DNA of 64,000 nucleotides from Gammaproteobacteria bacterium (GTDB lineage Bacteria; Pseudomonadota; Gammaproteobacteria; Pseudomonadales; Azotimanducaceae), in assembly GCA_002725995.1 (NCBI GenBank), contig PBRQ01000051.1, positions 1 to 64,000 of the forward strand, in the 5' to 3' direction. Below are positions 57,034-64,000 of this stretch, piece after piece (positions within the stretch are counted from its first letter, which is position 1; each line of letters starts with the position of its first letter). The notes beneath the pieces were generated by a model. It saw only the letters and a list, made by a program, of their open reading frames with translations, was not told where the DNA came from and did not search any database. Position numbers and translations under genes: made by a program.

Positions 57034-57582
57034 CTAGTTAATATACTCAAAAACCTTGACGATCTTCTGCACACCATAGGTTTTGCGGGTAAGCTGAACC
57101 GCTGCTTCGGCTTCTTCTCTTGTCAGTAGACCCAGCAGGTAGACGATACCGTTTTCAGTGACAACTTTTATTCGATTGGCATCTGTTGCTGAAGACACTG
57201 CCATGGATGATTTGATCTTTGTTGTGAGCCAGTTGTCATTTGCCCGAGCGATTAGTGATGTTGGTCCTGCGACTTCCAGTTCATTGTGAACCTTTTTGAT
57301 ATTTCTCATTCCCTCAATTGCTTTCGATGCGATACCAACAAGTGTCTCAGTTGCAACCTGACCAGTAATAAGTATGGTTCCATTGAAGCTCGTGACATCA
57401 AGGTGCGCTTCATCAAGCTTGGGGTCAGCAGCCTTGATATTTCTTTTCGCCAATGATTCTTTTCGGCTGTCGTCCAGTCTGGTTCCAAAGGTACGCTTTC
57501 CATAGTCGTCTGTTTTTGGGCCGAAACTGGAGCAGCCCTGAAGGGACAAGCCTATAGCGAATATTAGGGGGAGAAATTTCAT
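57034..57582 (-). CDS. dolP: BON-domain outer-membrane lipoprotein (DolP/YraP-like)
   Basis: The 182-aa protein has a lipobox signal peptide (FAIGLSLQGC, Cys near residue 17) and two BON domains (HLDVTSFNGTILITGQVATETLVGIASKAIEG and IKVVTENGIVYLLGLLTREEAEAAVQLTRK, cut here). DolP supports outer-membrane lipid homeostasis at division sites. It follows yraN by about 100 bp; diaA, often between them, is absent. Confidence 0.88.
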   Translation of the reverse strand: MKFLPLIFAIGLSLQGCSSFGPKTDDYGKRTFGTRLDDSRKESLAKRNIKAADPKLDEAHLDVTSFNGTILITGQVATETLVGIASKAIEGMRNIKKVHNELEVAGPTSLIARANDNWLTTKIKSSMAVSSATDANRIKVVTENGIVYLLGLLTREEAEAAVQLTRKTYGVQKIVKVFEYIN

Positions 57583-57681
57583 TTTACTCCAATACTTGAA
57601 ATGAACATCCCTATCTTGCTGATAAGTTGCCCAACTTCAAGTTTTTAACTTGCAACTGGAAAGAATCAGACCCTGGAAAAG

Positions 57682-58035
57682 CTAACCATCCAATATGAAA
57701 GCTCTCTTGATCAAATTGATAGAGTGCCCCATTGAAATGACATCAAAACGACAGGGCATGTCACGACATTGTTTGTGGGTCGCGAGGAAGTGCTCGGCAG
57801 TTTGAGCAATTTTTCGGCTTTTCTTATGGGTTACCGTCTCTGCACCGGTTCTGCGAGAATTTTCCCTGCGATAGCGAACCTCGACAAAGGCCAGGGTTTC
57901 GTTGTTCTGGACGATAATATCTATCTCGCCGGCCTTCGTGCGGTAGTTGCTGACCATGAACTGACAGCCATTTGATTCAAGGTAGGCGAGAGCCTCTGAC
58001 TCGGCCTGACTACCGCGGGCGGTGGTGGTAACCAG
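57682..58035 (-). CDS. yraN: YraN/UPF0102 nuclease-like protein with non-canonical start
   Basis: The recognised sequence starts before any ATG: LVTTTARGSQAESEALAYLE, then SNYRTKAGEIDIIVQNNETLAFVEVRYR. The GS-AE-x-x-A-x-x-YLE and GEID..FVEVR blocks are the YraN endonuclease-like fold (Asp and Glu-x-Lys/Arg). An ATG at 57957 would remove the first conserved block. Reading upstream, only GCA CTC CTC CTG GTT precede, and then comes the TAG of lpoA in the same frame. CTG at 58035 gives 117 aa. Reinitiation after the lpoA stop is plausible. Confidence 0.8.
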   Translation of the reverse strand: MVTTTARGSQAESEALAYLESNGCQFMVSNYRTKAGEIDIIVQNNETLAFVEVRYRRENSRRTGAETVTHKKSRKIAQTAEHFLATHKQCRDMPCRFDVISMGHSINLIKRAFILDG

Positions 58036-58044
58036 GAGGAGTGC

Positions 58045-59910
58045 CTAGCTGTTATCGAGAATAAAGGGTATGGCGACTACTGATCCGTTCTTAAACTGGG
58101 CCCACATCAGGTTCCTGATAATCGTATTGTTGCGAAGGGTCAGTACGCCGGTGGCACCAAACAGCCGTTCTCCAGGAATCTCTTTCAACTGCTGCAGTCG
58201 TGGATAGAGTCGGTATGCATCAATGCCAAGCGCGAAGAATGGAGCGAAGCCTGATCGAGAGGACTGCCAAAGTCTGAGAATTTCCTTTTGAATCTTGTCC
58301 GTGGATGCGAGCTTCCAGGGAATGTCACAGAAACGAATACCATTGAGGTCAATGGCATCAATCCTCGATTCACTGAATTCATGAACATGGGAACTGGCGT
58401 AGACGGGAATATCATCAGCGTAGAAAAAGGCCAGTGCCGGGTTAATGCCGCGTGCCTGAATGGGATTGGCCAGCAGAAAAATGAAATCAACATCCTGGCG
58501 ACGCCTTGGCGTAAATTCAAATCGCTTGCCAATGATTCTGCGTAGTTCATTTGAACGCTTTTCGCTTTGATCTACCTTCAGCAATGCCTTTACGAGTTCA
58601 GAATAATCCCTTTGGTCGGCGAACCTGGCTTCCTCAACCATAATTCCGCCGAGGGCCTCCCAGCGATCCCGGAAAACTCCCAGGTTTCGATCTCCCCATT
58701 CGCCTTCTGGAGCGATTGCCAATGCCTTCAGGTGGCCCTCCCTGTAGACCTGCTCAGCGACCTGCACCATTTCATCTTCTGGTGCGAGCCCAAACTGGTA
58801 CAGATCCGGGTTTCCCTCGCCTTTGATAGTCCGGTTGAGCGAGACCACCGGCACCGGCAGTTTGAGCCTGGAAAGAATGCTGACCTTGTCTCGATCCAGT
58901 GGACCGATGATGAGTTCTGCGCCATCAGATGCCACCTCAGCAACAAGATCCTTGATGTCTGTGGCAGAGGTGTCGTAAATCCTAATTGAAGTGGAAATGC
59001 GCCCCCTATCTTTTCCATATTCCCCCTTATCTTTTCCATATTCATAGTAGGCAGCGAGTATCCCGTCACGGATTGCCCTGCCAAATGGACCCAAGGTGCC
59101 CTGAGTGGGCAGCAATAGGGCTATCGCAGATGGCTGTTCTTTCACAATCCGGGACAACATTTGCAGGCTGGCAGGTAGTTGCGATGCTGCCGGGTGATGT
59201 GACCAGATTTTTTTCCAGTTGTTCAGTTCCTGGAGTTGTCGCAGGGGGTCACTCTCGTACTGCCTGGTCATAGCGGCGAGTGACAACCAGCCGCGCAAAT
59301 CACTGGTGATTGCTTTTGTAGCATGATTTACAAGGCTGGTCGCGGGAAGGTGCAATAAAGATGAAAAAATGTGTTCGTGGTTGAGCCCTTTCTCCTCGGG
59401 TGCCAGCAGGTTATTGAAGTAGATTCGCTCCCTTGCGCTTGCGACGTAGCTCCGGCCTAGTCCGTAGGCCTCGGCCCTCAGCCTGCCGATCTTTATCTGG
59501 AGGTCCTGGGTTAGTGGTATCGCCTGTAGGTGCTTGTTATTGAGGAATGTGAGCGCCCGCTGCGGGGAAACCTCTGCAAGTGAAATCCGGGCGCTGGTAA
59601 TCAGATAGTCACTTATGTATTCGGGGCTAAGGAATGGGTTCACAACCAGTGCGAGTATTCTTTTGGCCTGCTCAAGATCTCCTTTTTCAAGAGAAAGGGC
59701 TGCGGCCCTGATCCTGAGTTCAGTGGCCTTCCGGTCCTCGCTACGATCTGCTGTTATCAGTAGTGCGCTGATATCATTGGGAACACTGGCCTCGATGAAC
59801 TTGTGTGGTGTCTCCTCGGTGGCTGGGTCTGTTTGTGGAGCAGCACAACCTGCGATGAGTAATACCCAAGCAATGGCGGTAAAGTGTTTAATTGGTTGCT
59901 CCTTAAACAA
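58045..59910 (-). CDS. lpoA: penicillin-binding protein activator LpoA
   Basis: The 621-aa lipoprotein has lipobox LIAGC (Cys 22) and a TPR-like helical N-terminal region. A periplasmic-binding-protein-like C-terminal domain follows (AIALLLPTQGTLGPFGRAIRDGILAAYYE, ELIIGPLDRDKVSILSRL, YADDIPVYASSHVHE), cut here. It activates PBP1A from the outer membrane. Residues near 290 hold a 21-bp tandem duplication (YGKDKGE/YGKDRGR). Confidence 0.95.
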   Translation of the reverse strand: MFKEQPIKHFTAIAWVLLIAGCAAPQTDPATEETPHKFIEASVPNDISALLITADRSEDRKATELRIRAAALSLEKGDLEQAKRILALVVNPFLSPEYISDYLITSARISLAEVSPQRALTFLNNKHLQAIPLTQDLQIKIGRLRAEAYGLGRSYVASARERIYFNNLLAPEEKGLNHEHIFSSLLHLPATSLVNHATKAITSDLRGWLSLAAMTRQYESDPLRQLQELNNWKKIWSHHPAASQLPASLQMLSRIVKEQPSAIALLLPTQGTLGPFGRAIRDGILAAYYEYGKDKGEYGKDRGRISTSIRIYDTSATDIKDLVAEVASDGAELIIGPLDRDKVSILSRLKLPVPVVSLNRTIKGEGNPDLYQFGLAPEDEMVQVAEQVYREGHLKALAIAPEGEWGDRNLGVFRDRWEALGGIMVEEARFADQRDYSELVKALLKVDQSEKRSNELRRIIGKRFEFTPRRRQDVDFIFLLANPIQARGINPALAFFYADDIPVYASSHVHEFSESRIDAIDLNGIRFCDIPWKLASTDKIQKEILRLWQSSRSGFAPFFALGIDAYRLYPRLQQLKEIPGERLFGATGVLTLRNNTIIRNLMWAQFKNGSVVAIPFILDNS

Positions 59911-60067
59911 TGGCGGTGTTTTGTGCTGAGTTGGGTATTATTCCATATTGTCCGATTATCTTCCTGCAAATGGAGTTGATCGTACCCAGAGTTCTTGTGG
60001 GAAAAAAGCGCTGAAATTTGTGCGCTTCGTCCCGAATCGTTGAAGACACATTGAAAAGGAATTGGTA

Positions 60068-60898
60068 GTGAGTATTTTGTACGTGGTGGCGACCCCCATC
60101 GGTAACCTGGAGGATATTACCGAACGAGCAAAGCGGATCCTGTCCGAGGTTGATCTCATTGCTGCAGAAGACACTCGTCATACGGCAATAGTACTAAACC
60201 ACCTGAATGTCAAAACCCCATTGACCTCCTATCATGATCACAATGAATCTTCTGCCAGCCGTTCTCTGATTGATCAGATAAAAAGTGGAAAGGAAATTGC
60301 GCTGGTATCCGACGCTGGTACGCCATTAATTGCAGACCCTGGATATCGACTGGTCAAGCTGGCTCGAGAGGAAGGCGTGAAGGTCGTGCCGGTGCCAGGA
60401 GTATGCGCAGTTACTGCAGCCTTGTCAGTATCAGGCCTCCCCACGGACAAATTTGCCTACCATGGATTCCTGCCGGCGAAATCCAAGGCGTTGAAAGACT
60501 TTCTCAAGGAACTGACAAATGAACCCGGTACGCTTGTTTTCTATGAATCCCCACATCGGCTGGTTAAAACGGTGGCTATGTTTGAGCAGGTTTTTGGCTC
60601 GGACAGAATCCTTGTGGTGGCACGAGAGTTGACCAAAGCTTTTGAGCAGGTGAGTTATGGCACCATAGTGGAAGCACGGGAGCGAATTGAGTCGGGTGAA
60701 ATTGTAATAAAGGGGGAATTTGTATTGTTGCTCCAGGGACGGCTCGAGGTAGATAGCCAATGGGATGAACGCAAGTTACTGGCTGAACTGCTGACCGACC
60801 TGCCGGTCAGCCGGGCGTCAGACCTTGCTTCAAGGTTGACCGGTCGACCGAAGAAAACCCTGTATAAGTTAGCCCTCTCGATGAAGGAAATCGACTAA
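60068..60898 (+). CDS. rsmI: 16S rRNA 2'-O-ribose C1402 methyltransferase RsmI
   Basis: From the GTG at 60068 (AAAGGA upstream) the product is 276 aa; TTG 60062 would add two residues. SAM-binding and tetrapyrrole-methylase-fold blocks: LYVVATPIGNLEDI, AAEDTRHTAIVLNHL, ALVSDAGTPLIADPGYRLV. It is divergent from lpoA and precedes rnpB. Confidence 0.95.
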   Translation: MSILYVVATPIGNLEDITERAKRILSEVDLIAAEDTRHTAIVLNHLNVKTPLTSYHDHNESSASRSLIDQIKSGKEIALVSDAGTPLIADPGYRLVKLAREEGVKVVPVPGVCAVTAALSVSGLPTDKFAYHGFLPAKSKALKDFLKELTNEPGTLVFYESPHRLVKTVAMFEQVFGSDRILVVARELTKAFEQVSYGTIVEARERIESGEIVIKGEFVLLLQGRLEVDSQWDERKLLAELLTDLPVSRASDLASRLTGRPKKTLYKLALSMKEID

Positions 60899-60927
60899 AG
60901 AGCAGACTCCGGTGTGGGCCGATCCTA

Positions 60928-60959
60928 GTTACATGGATTTATAGCTACATGGATCTATA
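60928..60959 (+). repeat. 16-bp tandem duplication upstream of rnpB
   Basis: GTTACATGGATTTATA (60928-60943) is followed directly by GCTACATGGATCTATA (60944-60959), with 2 mismatches. It lies between rsmI and rnpB, about 80 bp from the predicted RNase P RNA 5' end. No role visible. Confidence 0.7.
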
Positions 60960-61039
60960 GTTAAAAAGATCCCGAGTTAGGAGGGTCTATGACCAGTTCG
61001 GTATTTAAATTCAGGTGAAAAGTGGCTAGGCTGGTACCT

Positions 61040-61400
61040 GAGAGTCGACCAGGTAATCGCTGTTGTCTTTTACAGATAGATAGCAGAGGAAAGTCCGGGC
61101 TCCAGAGGGCAGGGTGCCAGGTAACACCTGGGGGGCGTGAGCTCACGGCAAGTGCAACAGAAAATATACCGCCATATCAGAATCTGGTGTGGTAAGGGTG
61201 AAATGGTGCGGTAAGAGCGCACCGCGCCTGTGGTAACACAGCGTGGCAAGGTAAACCCCATCCGGAGCAAGACCAAATAGGAATCCAGATATTATGGCCC
61301 GTAATTGGGTTCGGGTAGGTCGCTATAGGTACAGGGTGACTTGTATCACAGATGAATGATTACCCATGACAGAACCCGGCTTATCGGTCGGCTCTCACCT
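61040..61400 (+). ncRNA. rnpB: RNase P RNA, bacterial type A
   Basis: The conserved blocks AGAGGAAAGTCCGGGCTCC, AGGGCAGGGTGCCAGGTAAC, GGTAAGAGCGCACCGCG, GGAGCAAGACCAAATAGG and GACAGAACCCGGCTTATCGG identify the RNase P ribozyme RNA, which cleaves tRNA 5' leaders. P1 is formed by GAGAGTCGACC (61040-61050) and GGTCGGCTCTC (61386-61396), with one G-U pair, and this sets the ends. Confidence 0.96.
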
Positions 61401-61603
61401 TCAATCGCCTTATATTTCAAATCCATCGCTCTTTAAGGTCTATATATAACAAATCGGTCTAAACAGAAAGAAAGTTAAGGAACTACTTTAACTATCGAAC
61501 ATATCCCATTGTATTAAAATCTCTTCCCCAATAGGTCAAAGTTGATCCTCTAGTAACTCTCCTAAGTTATTGTGTTTTAAAGACAAATTGGTATTACCAC
61601 TGC

Positions 61604-61632
61604 TTGACAAGGCATGTCCTCGTTTCTATTGT
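61604..61632 (+). promoter_or_regulatory. mraZ (dcw cluster) sigma-70 promoter
   Basis: TTGACA (61604-61609), a 17-bp spacer and TATTGT (61627-61632) make a near-consensus promoter. Transcription would begin near 61639, just before the MraZ boxes. It is the likely main promoter of the division and cell-wall cluster. Confidence 0.8.
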
Positions 61633-61644
61633 GAAGAAAAATAG

Positions 61645-61669
61645 TGGGTAAATGTGTTATTTTGTGGGA
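61645..61669 (+). promoter_or_regulatory. MraZ operator (three 10-bp-spaced boxes)
   Basis: TGGGT at 61645 and TGGGA at 61665 are 20 bp apart, with a degenerate TGTTA exactly in between at 61655. Known MraZ operators are TGGGN direct repeats every 10 bp, bound by the MraZ ring to autorepress the operon. Position just after the predicted start of transcription fits repression. Confidence 0.75.
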
Positions 61670-61751
61670 AACGCAGGCAGAAATTGTTGCTGATGATCGC
61701 CAGAAAATGACTTCTCGGTATCGAGTTGGTGGTGAAGGATGACAAGTCATC

Positions 61752-62204
61752 ATGTTTAGGGGTGTAAGTAATGTCAATTTGGATGCCAAGGGCCGCTTAG
61801 CGGTCCCTACCCGTTATCGTGAGCTATTAGCCAACCATTGTAATGGGGAAATGGTTGTAACCATAGATACAGAAGAAAGATGTTTGCTGATTTATCCACG
61901 GCCTGAATGGGAAGACATCCAGCGGAAGGTCGAAGCGCTGCCGAGTTTCAATACAGCAACCAGGCGCGTGCAGCGCCTTCTTATCGGTCATGCGACCGAT
62001 ATCCCGATGGATGGCAGTGCGCGGATTCTGCTTACACCGCCCCTCCGGGCATATGCATTGCTTGAAAAGAAAGCGGTGCTGCTGGGGCAGGGCAACAAAT
62101 TAGAACTCTGGAGTGAAGAAATCTGGGTAAATCGGCGTGACACCTGGCTTGAAGATCAATCTGGATTAGAGATTCCAGACGATCTCCAGACCTTGTCGCT
62201 ATAG
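61752..62204 (+). CDS. mraZ: transcriptional regulator MraZ
   Basis: This 150-aa protein has two SpoVT-AbrB-like domains, the first with MFRGVSNVNLDAKGRLAVPTRYRELL and the second with IGHATDIPMDGSARILLTPPLR. It represses its own operon and is followed 8 bp later by rsmH. Confidence 0.97.
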   Translation: MFRGVSNVNLDAKGRLAVPTRYRELLANHCNGEMVVTIDTEERCLLIYPRPEWEDIQRKVEALPSFNTATRRVQRLLIGHATDIPMDGSARILLTPPLRAYALLEKKAVLLGQGNKLELWSEEIWVNRRDTWLEDQSGLEIPDDLQTLSL

Positions 62205-62212
62205 GAATCGAA

Positions 62213-63133
62213 GTGGATAACCATGAAACCGTGCTGCTAGATGAGGCAGTTGAGGCGCTGTTTCACAAACTAGACGGCAGCTATGTGGATTGTACTTATG
62301 GCCGGGGAGGGCATAGCCAGGAGATTGTGAATCGCATGAACAACCGGGGTCGGTTAATGGTCATCGATAAGGATAAGTCCGCCATTGCAGATGCGAAATC
62401 GAGGTTTAAGGATGATGACAGGGTCGTGGTGGTTCATGGGTCTTTCTCTCGGTTAGCGGACTACGTGAAGGACCACGACATGCTGCCACTGGATGGAATC
62501 CTGATGGACCTGGGCGTCTCGTCCCCGCAACTGGATGATCCGCTCAGAGGTTTCAGTTTCATGAAGGATGGTCCGCTTGACATGCGAATGGATCAGACCG
62601 TTGGAGATAGTGCATCTAATTGGCTTGCAATAGCTGGCGAGGACGAGATAACGGATGTATTAAGGCGTTATGGAGAAGAGAAATTTGCGAGAAGAATTGC
62701 GAGAAAAATAGTATCAATCAGACAGGACAAGAAGATAGAGACAACATCGAGCCTTGTTGAAATTATTGAGTCCGCGGTCCCAAAAAGAGAGAAAAACAAG
62801 CACCCTGCAACAAGGACTTTCCAGGCAGTACGAATACACGTTAATCAGGAATTGAAATCTCTGGAAGACTGTTTGCAAGATGTGGTGGATCTCCTGGTTT
62901 CCGGAGGGCGACTGGTCATAATTAGCTTTCATTCACTGGAAGATCGAATTGTGAAGCGTTTTATCAGGCGAATGGAAAAGGAAGACGACTATCCTGATCG
63001 ATTTCCAATTAGAGCAGATGAAATTGAACATCAGCTGAAATTGGTCGGTAAACCAATACGGCCTGGTGATGAAGAGGTGAGAAGCAATCGGAGAGCGCGT
63101 AGTTCTATCATGCGAGTTGCGGAGAAGCTGTAG
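62213..63133 (+). CDS. rsmH: 16S rRNA (cytosine1402-N4)-methyltransferase RsmH
   Basis: RsmH is 306 aa from a GTG start. YVDCTYGRGGHSQEIVNRM is the SAM site, GILMDLGVSSPQLDDPLRGFSF is the conserved catalytic region and HSLEDRIVKRFIRR is near the end. With RsmI (also in this window) it makes the m4Cm1402 modification. Confidence 0.97.
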   Translation: MDNHETVLLDEAVEALFHKLDGSYVDCTYGRGGHSQEIVNRMNNRGRLMVIDKDKSAIADAKSRFKDDDRVVVVHGSFSRLADYVKDHDMLPLDGILMDLGVSSPQLDDPLRGFSFMKDGPLDMRMDQTVGDSASNWLAIAGEDEITDVLRRYGEEKFARRIARKIVSIRQDKKIETTSSLVEIIESAVPKREKNKHPATRTFQAVRIHVNQELKSLEDCLQDVVDLLVSGGRLVIISFHSLEDRIVKRFIRRMEKEDDYPDRFPIRADEIEHQLKLVGKPIRPGDEEVRSNRRARSSIMRVAEKL

Positions 63134-63472
63134 ATGCTAGGGTCAAATCTTAGTGAAGAAATCATTGCCTGGGTGGCTCGCTCAGAACAGCTGTTGGTGG
63201 TTTTTGTTGTTGTTACTTTTCTAGCGTCGTCGATAGCAGTTGTCTATTCCTCCCATATGACCCGTCAGATGTATGGATCCCTGCAGACATTGCAGCACAG
63301 TCAGGATGACCTGGACAGCGAGTATGAAAAGTTGCTTTTAGAGCAAAGTGCATGGGCAGGGTACACCAGAGTAGACAAGTTGGCCCGGGAGAAATTGAAT
63401 ATGGCAGCACCACCAGCAGATGAGCTCGTGGTAGTAAAAGCCGGACACCATTACCTCACAGGGGGGCGGTGA
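63134..63472 (+). CDS. ftsL: cell division protein FtsL
   Basis: The 112-aa bitopic protein has a short cytoplasmic N-terminus, one hydrophobic helix (LLVVFVVVTFLASSIAVVYSS, about 20-40) and a periplasmic coiled coil (YGSLQTLQHSQDDLDSEYEKLLLEQ), cut here. It activates FtsWI with FtsB and FtsQ. It lies between rsmH and ftsI and its stop overlaps the next start. Confidence 0.93.
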   Translation: MLGSNLSEEIIAWVARSEQLLVVFVVVTFLASSIAVVYSSHMTRQMYGSLQTLQHSQDDLDSEYEKLLLEQSAWAGYTRVDKLAREKLNMAAPPADELVVVKAGHHYLTGGR

Positions 63473-64000
63473 TGATAAGAATCAGTGTAGTGGTCACCCT
63501 TTTTGCGTTGCTGATCAGCTCGCTGTGTGCGCGACTGGTCTATCTGAATGTGATTGAGGGGGACTTTCTACAGGATCAAGGTGATGCGAGAACGATTCGT
63601 ATGGAACGAATCACAGCTCATCGTGGAATGATCAGAGACCGTCGTGGTAAACCACTGGCGGTGAGCTCGCCTGTCATTTCATTGTGGGCGGATCCGGGAG
63701 AGCTTCCCAGCTCCAAAGAAGAGCTTACGCCTTTAGCCAAATCGTTGGGTGTTGCTCCCGATAGGTTCTTTTCCAAGATCAAGAAGGCAAGGTCGCGTGA
63801 TTTCGTTTATCTTCGCCGTCACCTCGTGCCATCCAAGGCGCGGGAAATTCTAGAGATGAAAGTGCCAGGTGTTTACGGTGAACGAGAATACCACCGCTAT
63901 TATCCGTCAAGTGAGGTCGGCGCACATATTGTCGGATTCACCAATATAGATGATAAGGGGCAGGAGGGAGTGGAGCTCTCGTTTGATGGGTGGCTTACGG
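63472..64000 (+). CDS. ftsI: penicillin-binding protein 3 / FtsI, 5' part
   Basis: Only the first about 176 codons are in the window. The N-terminal membrane anchor (VVVTLFALLISSLCARLVYLNV) and RGMIRDRRGKPLAVSSPV, the conserved RGxIxDRNG-type block, identify septal transpeptidase FtsI. The catalytic domain lies beyond 64000. The ATG at 63472 overlaps the ftsL stop (TGATG). Confidence 0.95.
   Translation, partial: MIRISVVVTLFALLISSLCARLVYLNVIEGDFLQDQGDARTIRMERITAHRGMIRDRRGKPLAVSSPVISLWADPGELPSSKEELTPLAKSLGVAPDRFFSKIKKARSRDFVYLRRHLVPSKAREILEMKVPGVYGEREYHRYYPSSEVGAHIVGFTNIDDKGQEGVELSFDGWLT

Larger units (their letters stand above)
61401..61751 (+). other. 351-bp region between rnpB and mraZ
   Basis: This AT-rich stretch holds the mraZ promoter and MraZ boxes near its end. 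The first about 200 bp show no gene and no clear terminator for rnpB. Confidence 0.6.

Overview
The window is chromosomal DNA of a non-enteric gammaproteobacterium. The second half has the conserved gammaproteobacterial order gatCAB / mreBCD-maf-rng-yhdP-nit / yjgA-npr-rapZ-ptsN-hpf-rpoN-lptBAC-yrbG / mlaFEDCB-ibaG-murA-hisG-hisD / zapE-rplM-rpsI-sspAB / dolP-yraN-lpoA / rsmI-rnpB / mraZ-rsmH-ftsL-ftsI. Because gatCAB sits beside mreB and murA is followed by hisGD, it looks Pseudomonas/Cellvibrio-like rather than enteric. The methanethiol methyltransferase and a rich set of small oxidoreductases would suit a marine heterotroph, but that is inference.

Region 1 (1-26.2 kb) is accessory. It starts with the 3' part of a CAT-anticodon tRNA. 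Next come LLM flavin oxidoreductase and GST genes, a DUF885 lipoprotein, an MddA-like methanethiol S-methyltransferase, a nitronate monooxygenase, an EthD protein and another GST. An overlapping three-gene set follows (LPP20-like, MltC-like lytic transglycosylase, DUF481 outer-membrane protein). Then come a kinase-like phosphotransferase, an FKBP prolyl isomerase and an enoyl-CoA hydratase. Envelope genes follow: a DUF2723 transferase, a GT2-GtrA fusion and an LtaS-like sulfatase. Two clear broken genes lie here: a DUF4126-SHOCT gene with two in-frame stops and a frameshift, and an M15 peptidase with a frameshift in a T run. A ComEA-like helix-hairpin-helix frame without a usual start is also present.

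Region 2 (26.2-50 kb) is mostly envelope and cell-shape housekeeping. It covers indirect aminoacylation (GatCAB), the rod complex (MreBCD), anterograde phospholipid transport (YhdP), LPS transport (LptABC), outer-membrane lipid asymmetry (Mla), the nitrogen PTS (NPr, PtsN, RapZ) and sigma-54. MreC has no usual start codon that keeps its membrane anchor; an ATT with an upstream AGGA fits best. kdsD/kdsC and tldD are absent from their usual places.

Region 3 (50-64 kb) runs from murA through his genes, ribosomal protein and stringent starvation genes, and a peptidoglycan synthase activator (LpoA), to RNase P RNA and the start of the dcw division cluster. A 55-bp tandem repeat carrying a hairpin overlaps the murA stop. 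YraN has no ATG/GTG/TTG start and lies in frame directly after the lpoA TAG. The mraZ promoter and MraZ boxes are readable.

I found no CRISPR array, insertion sequence, prophage or recognisable defence system. The items most worth following up are the non-canonical starts, the two pseudogenes, the 55-bp repeat and the LPP20/MltC/DUF481 operon.
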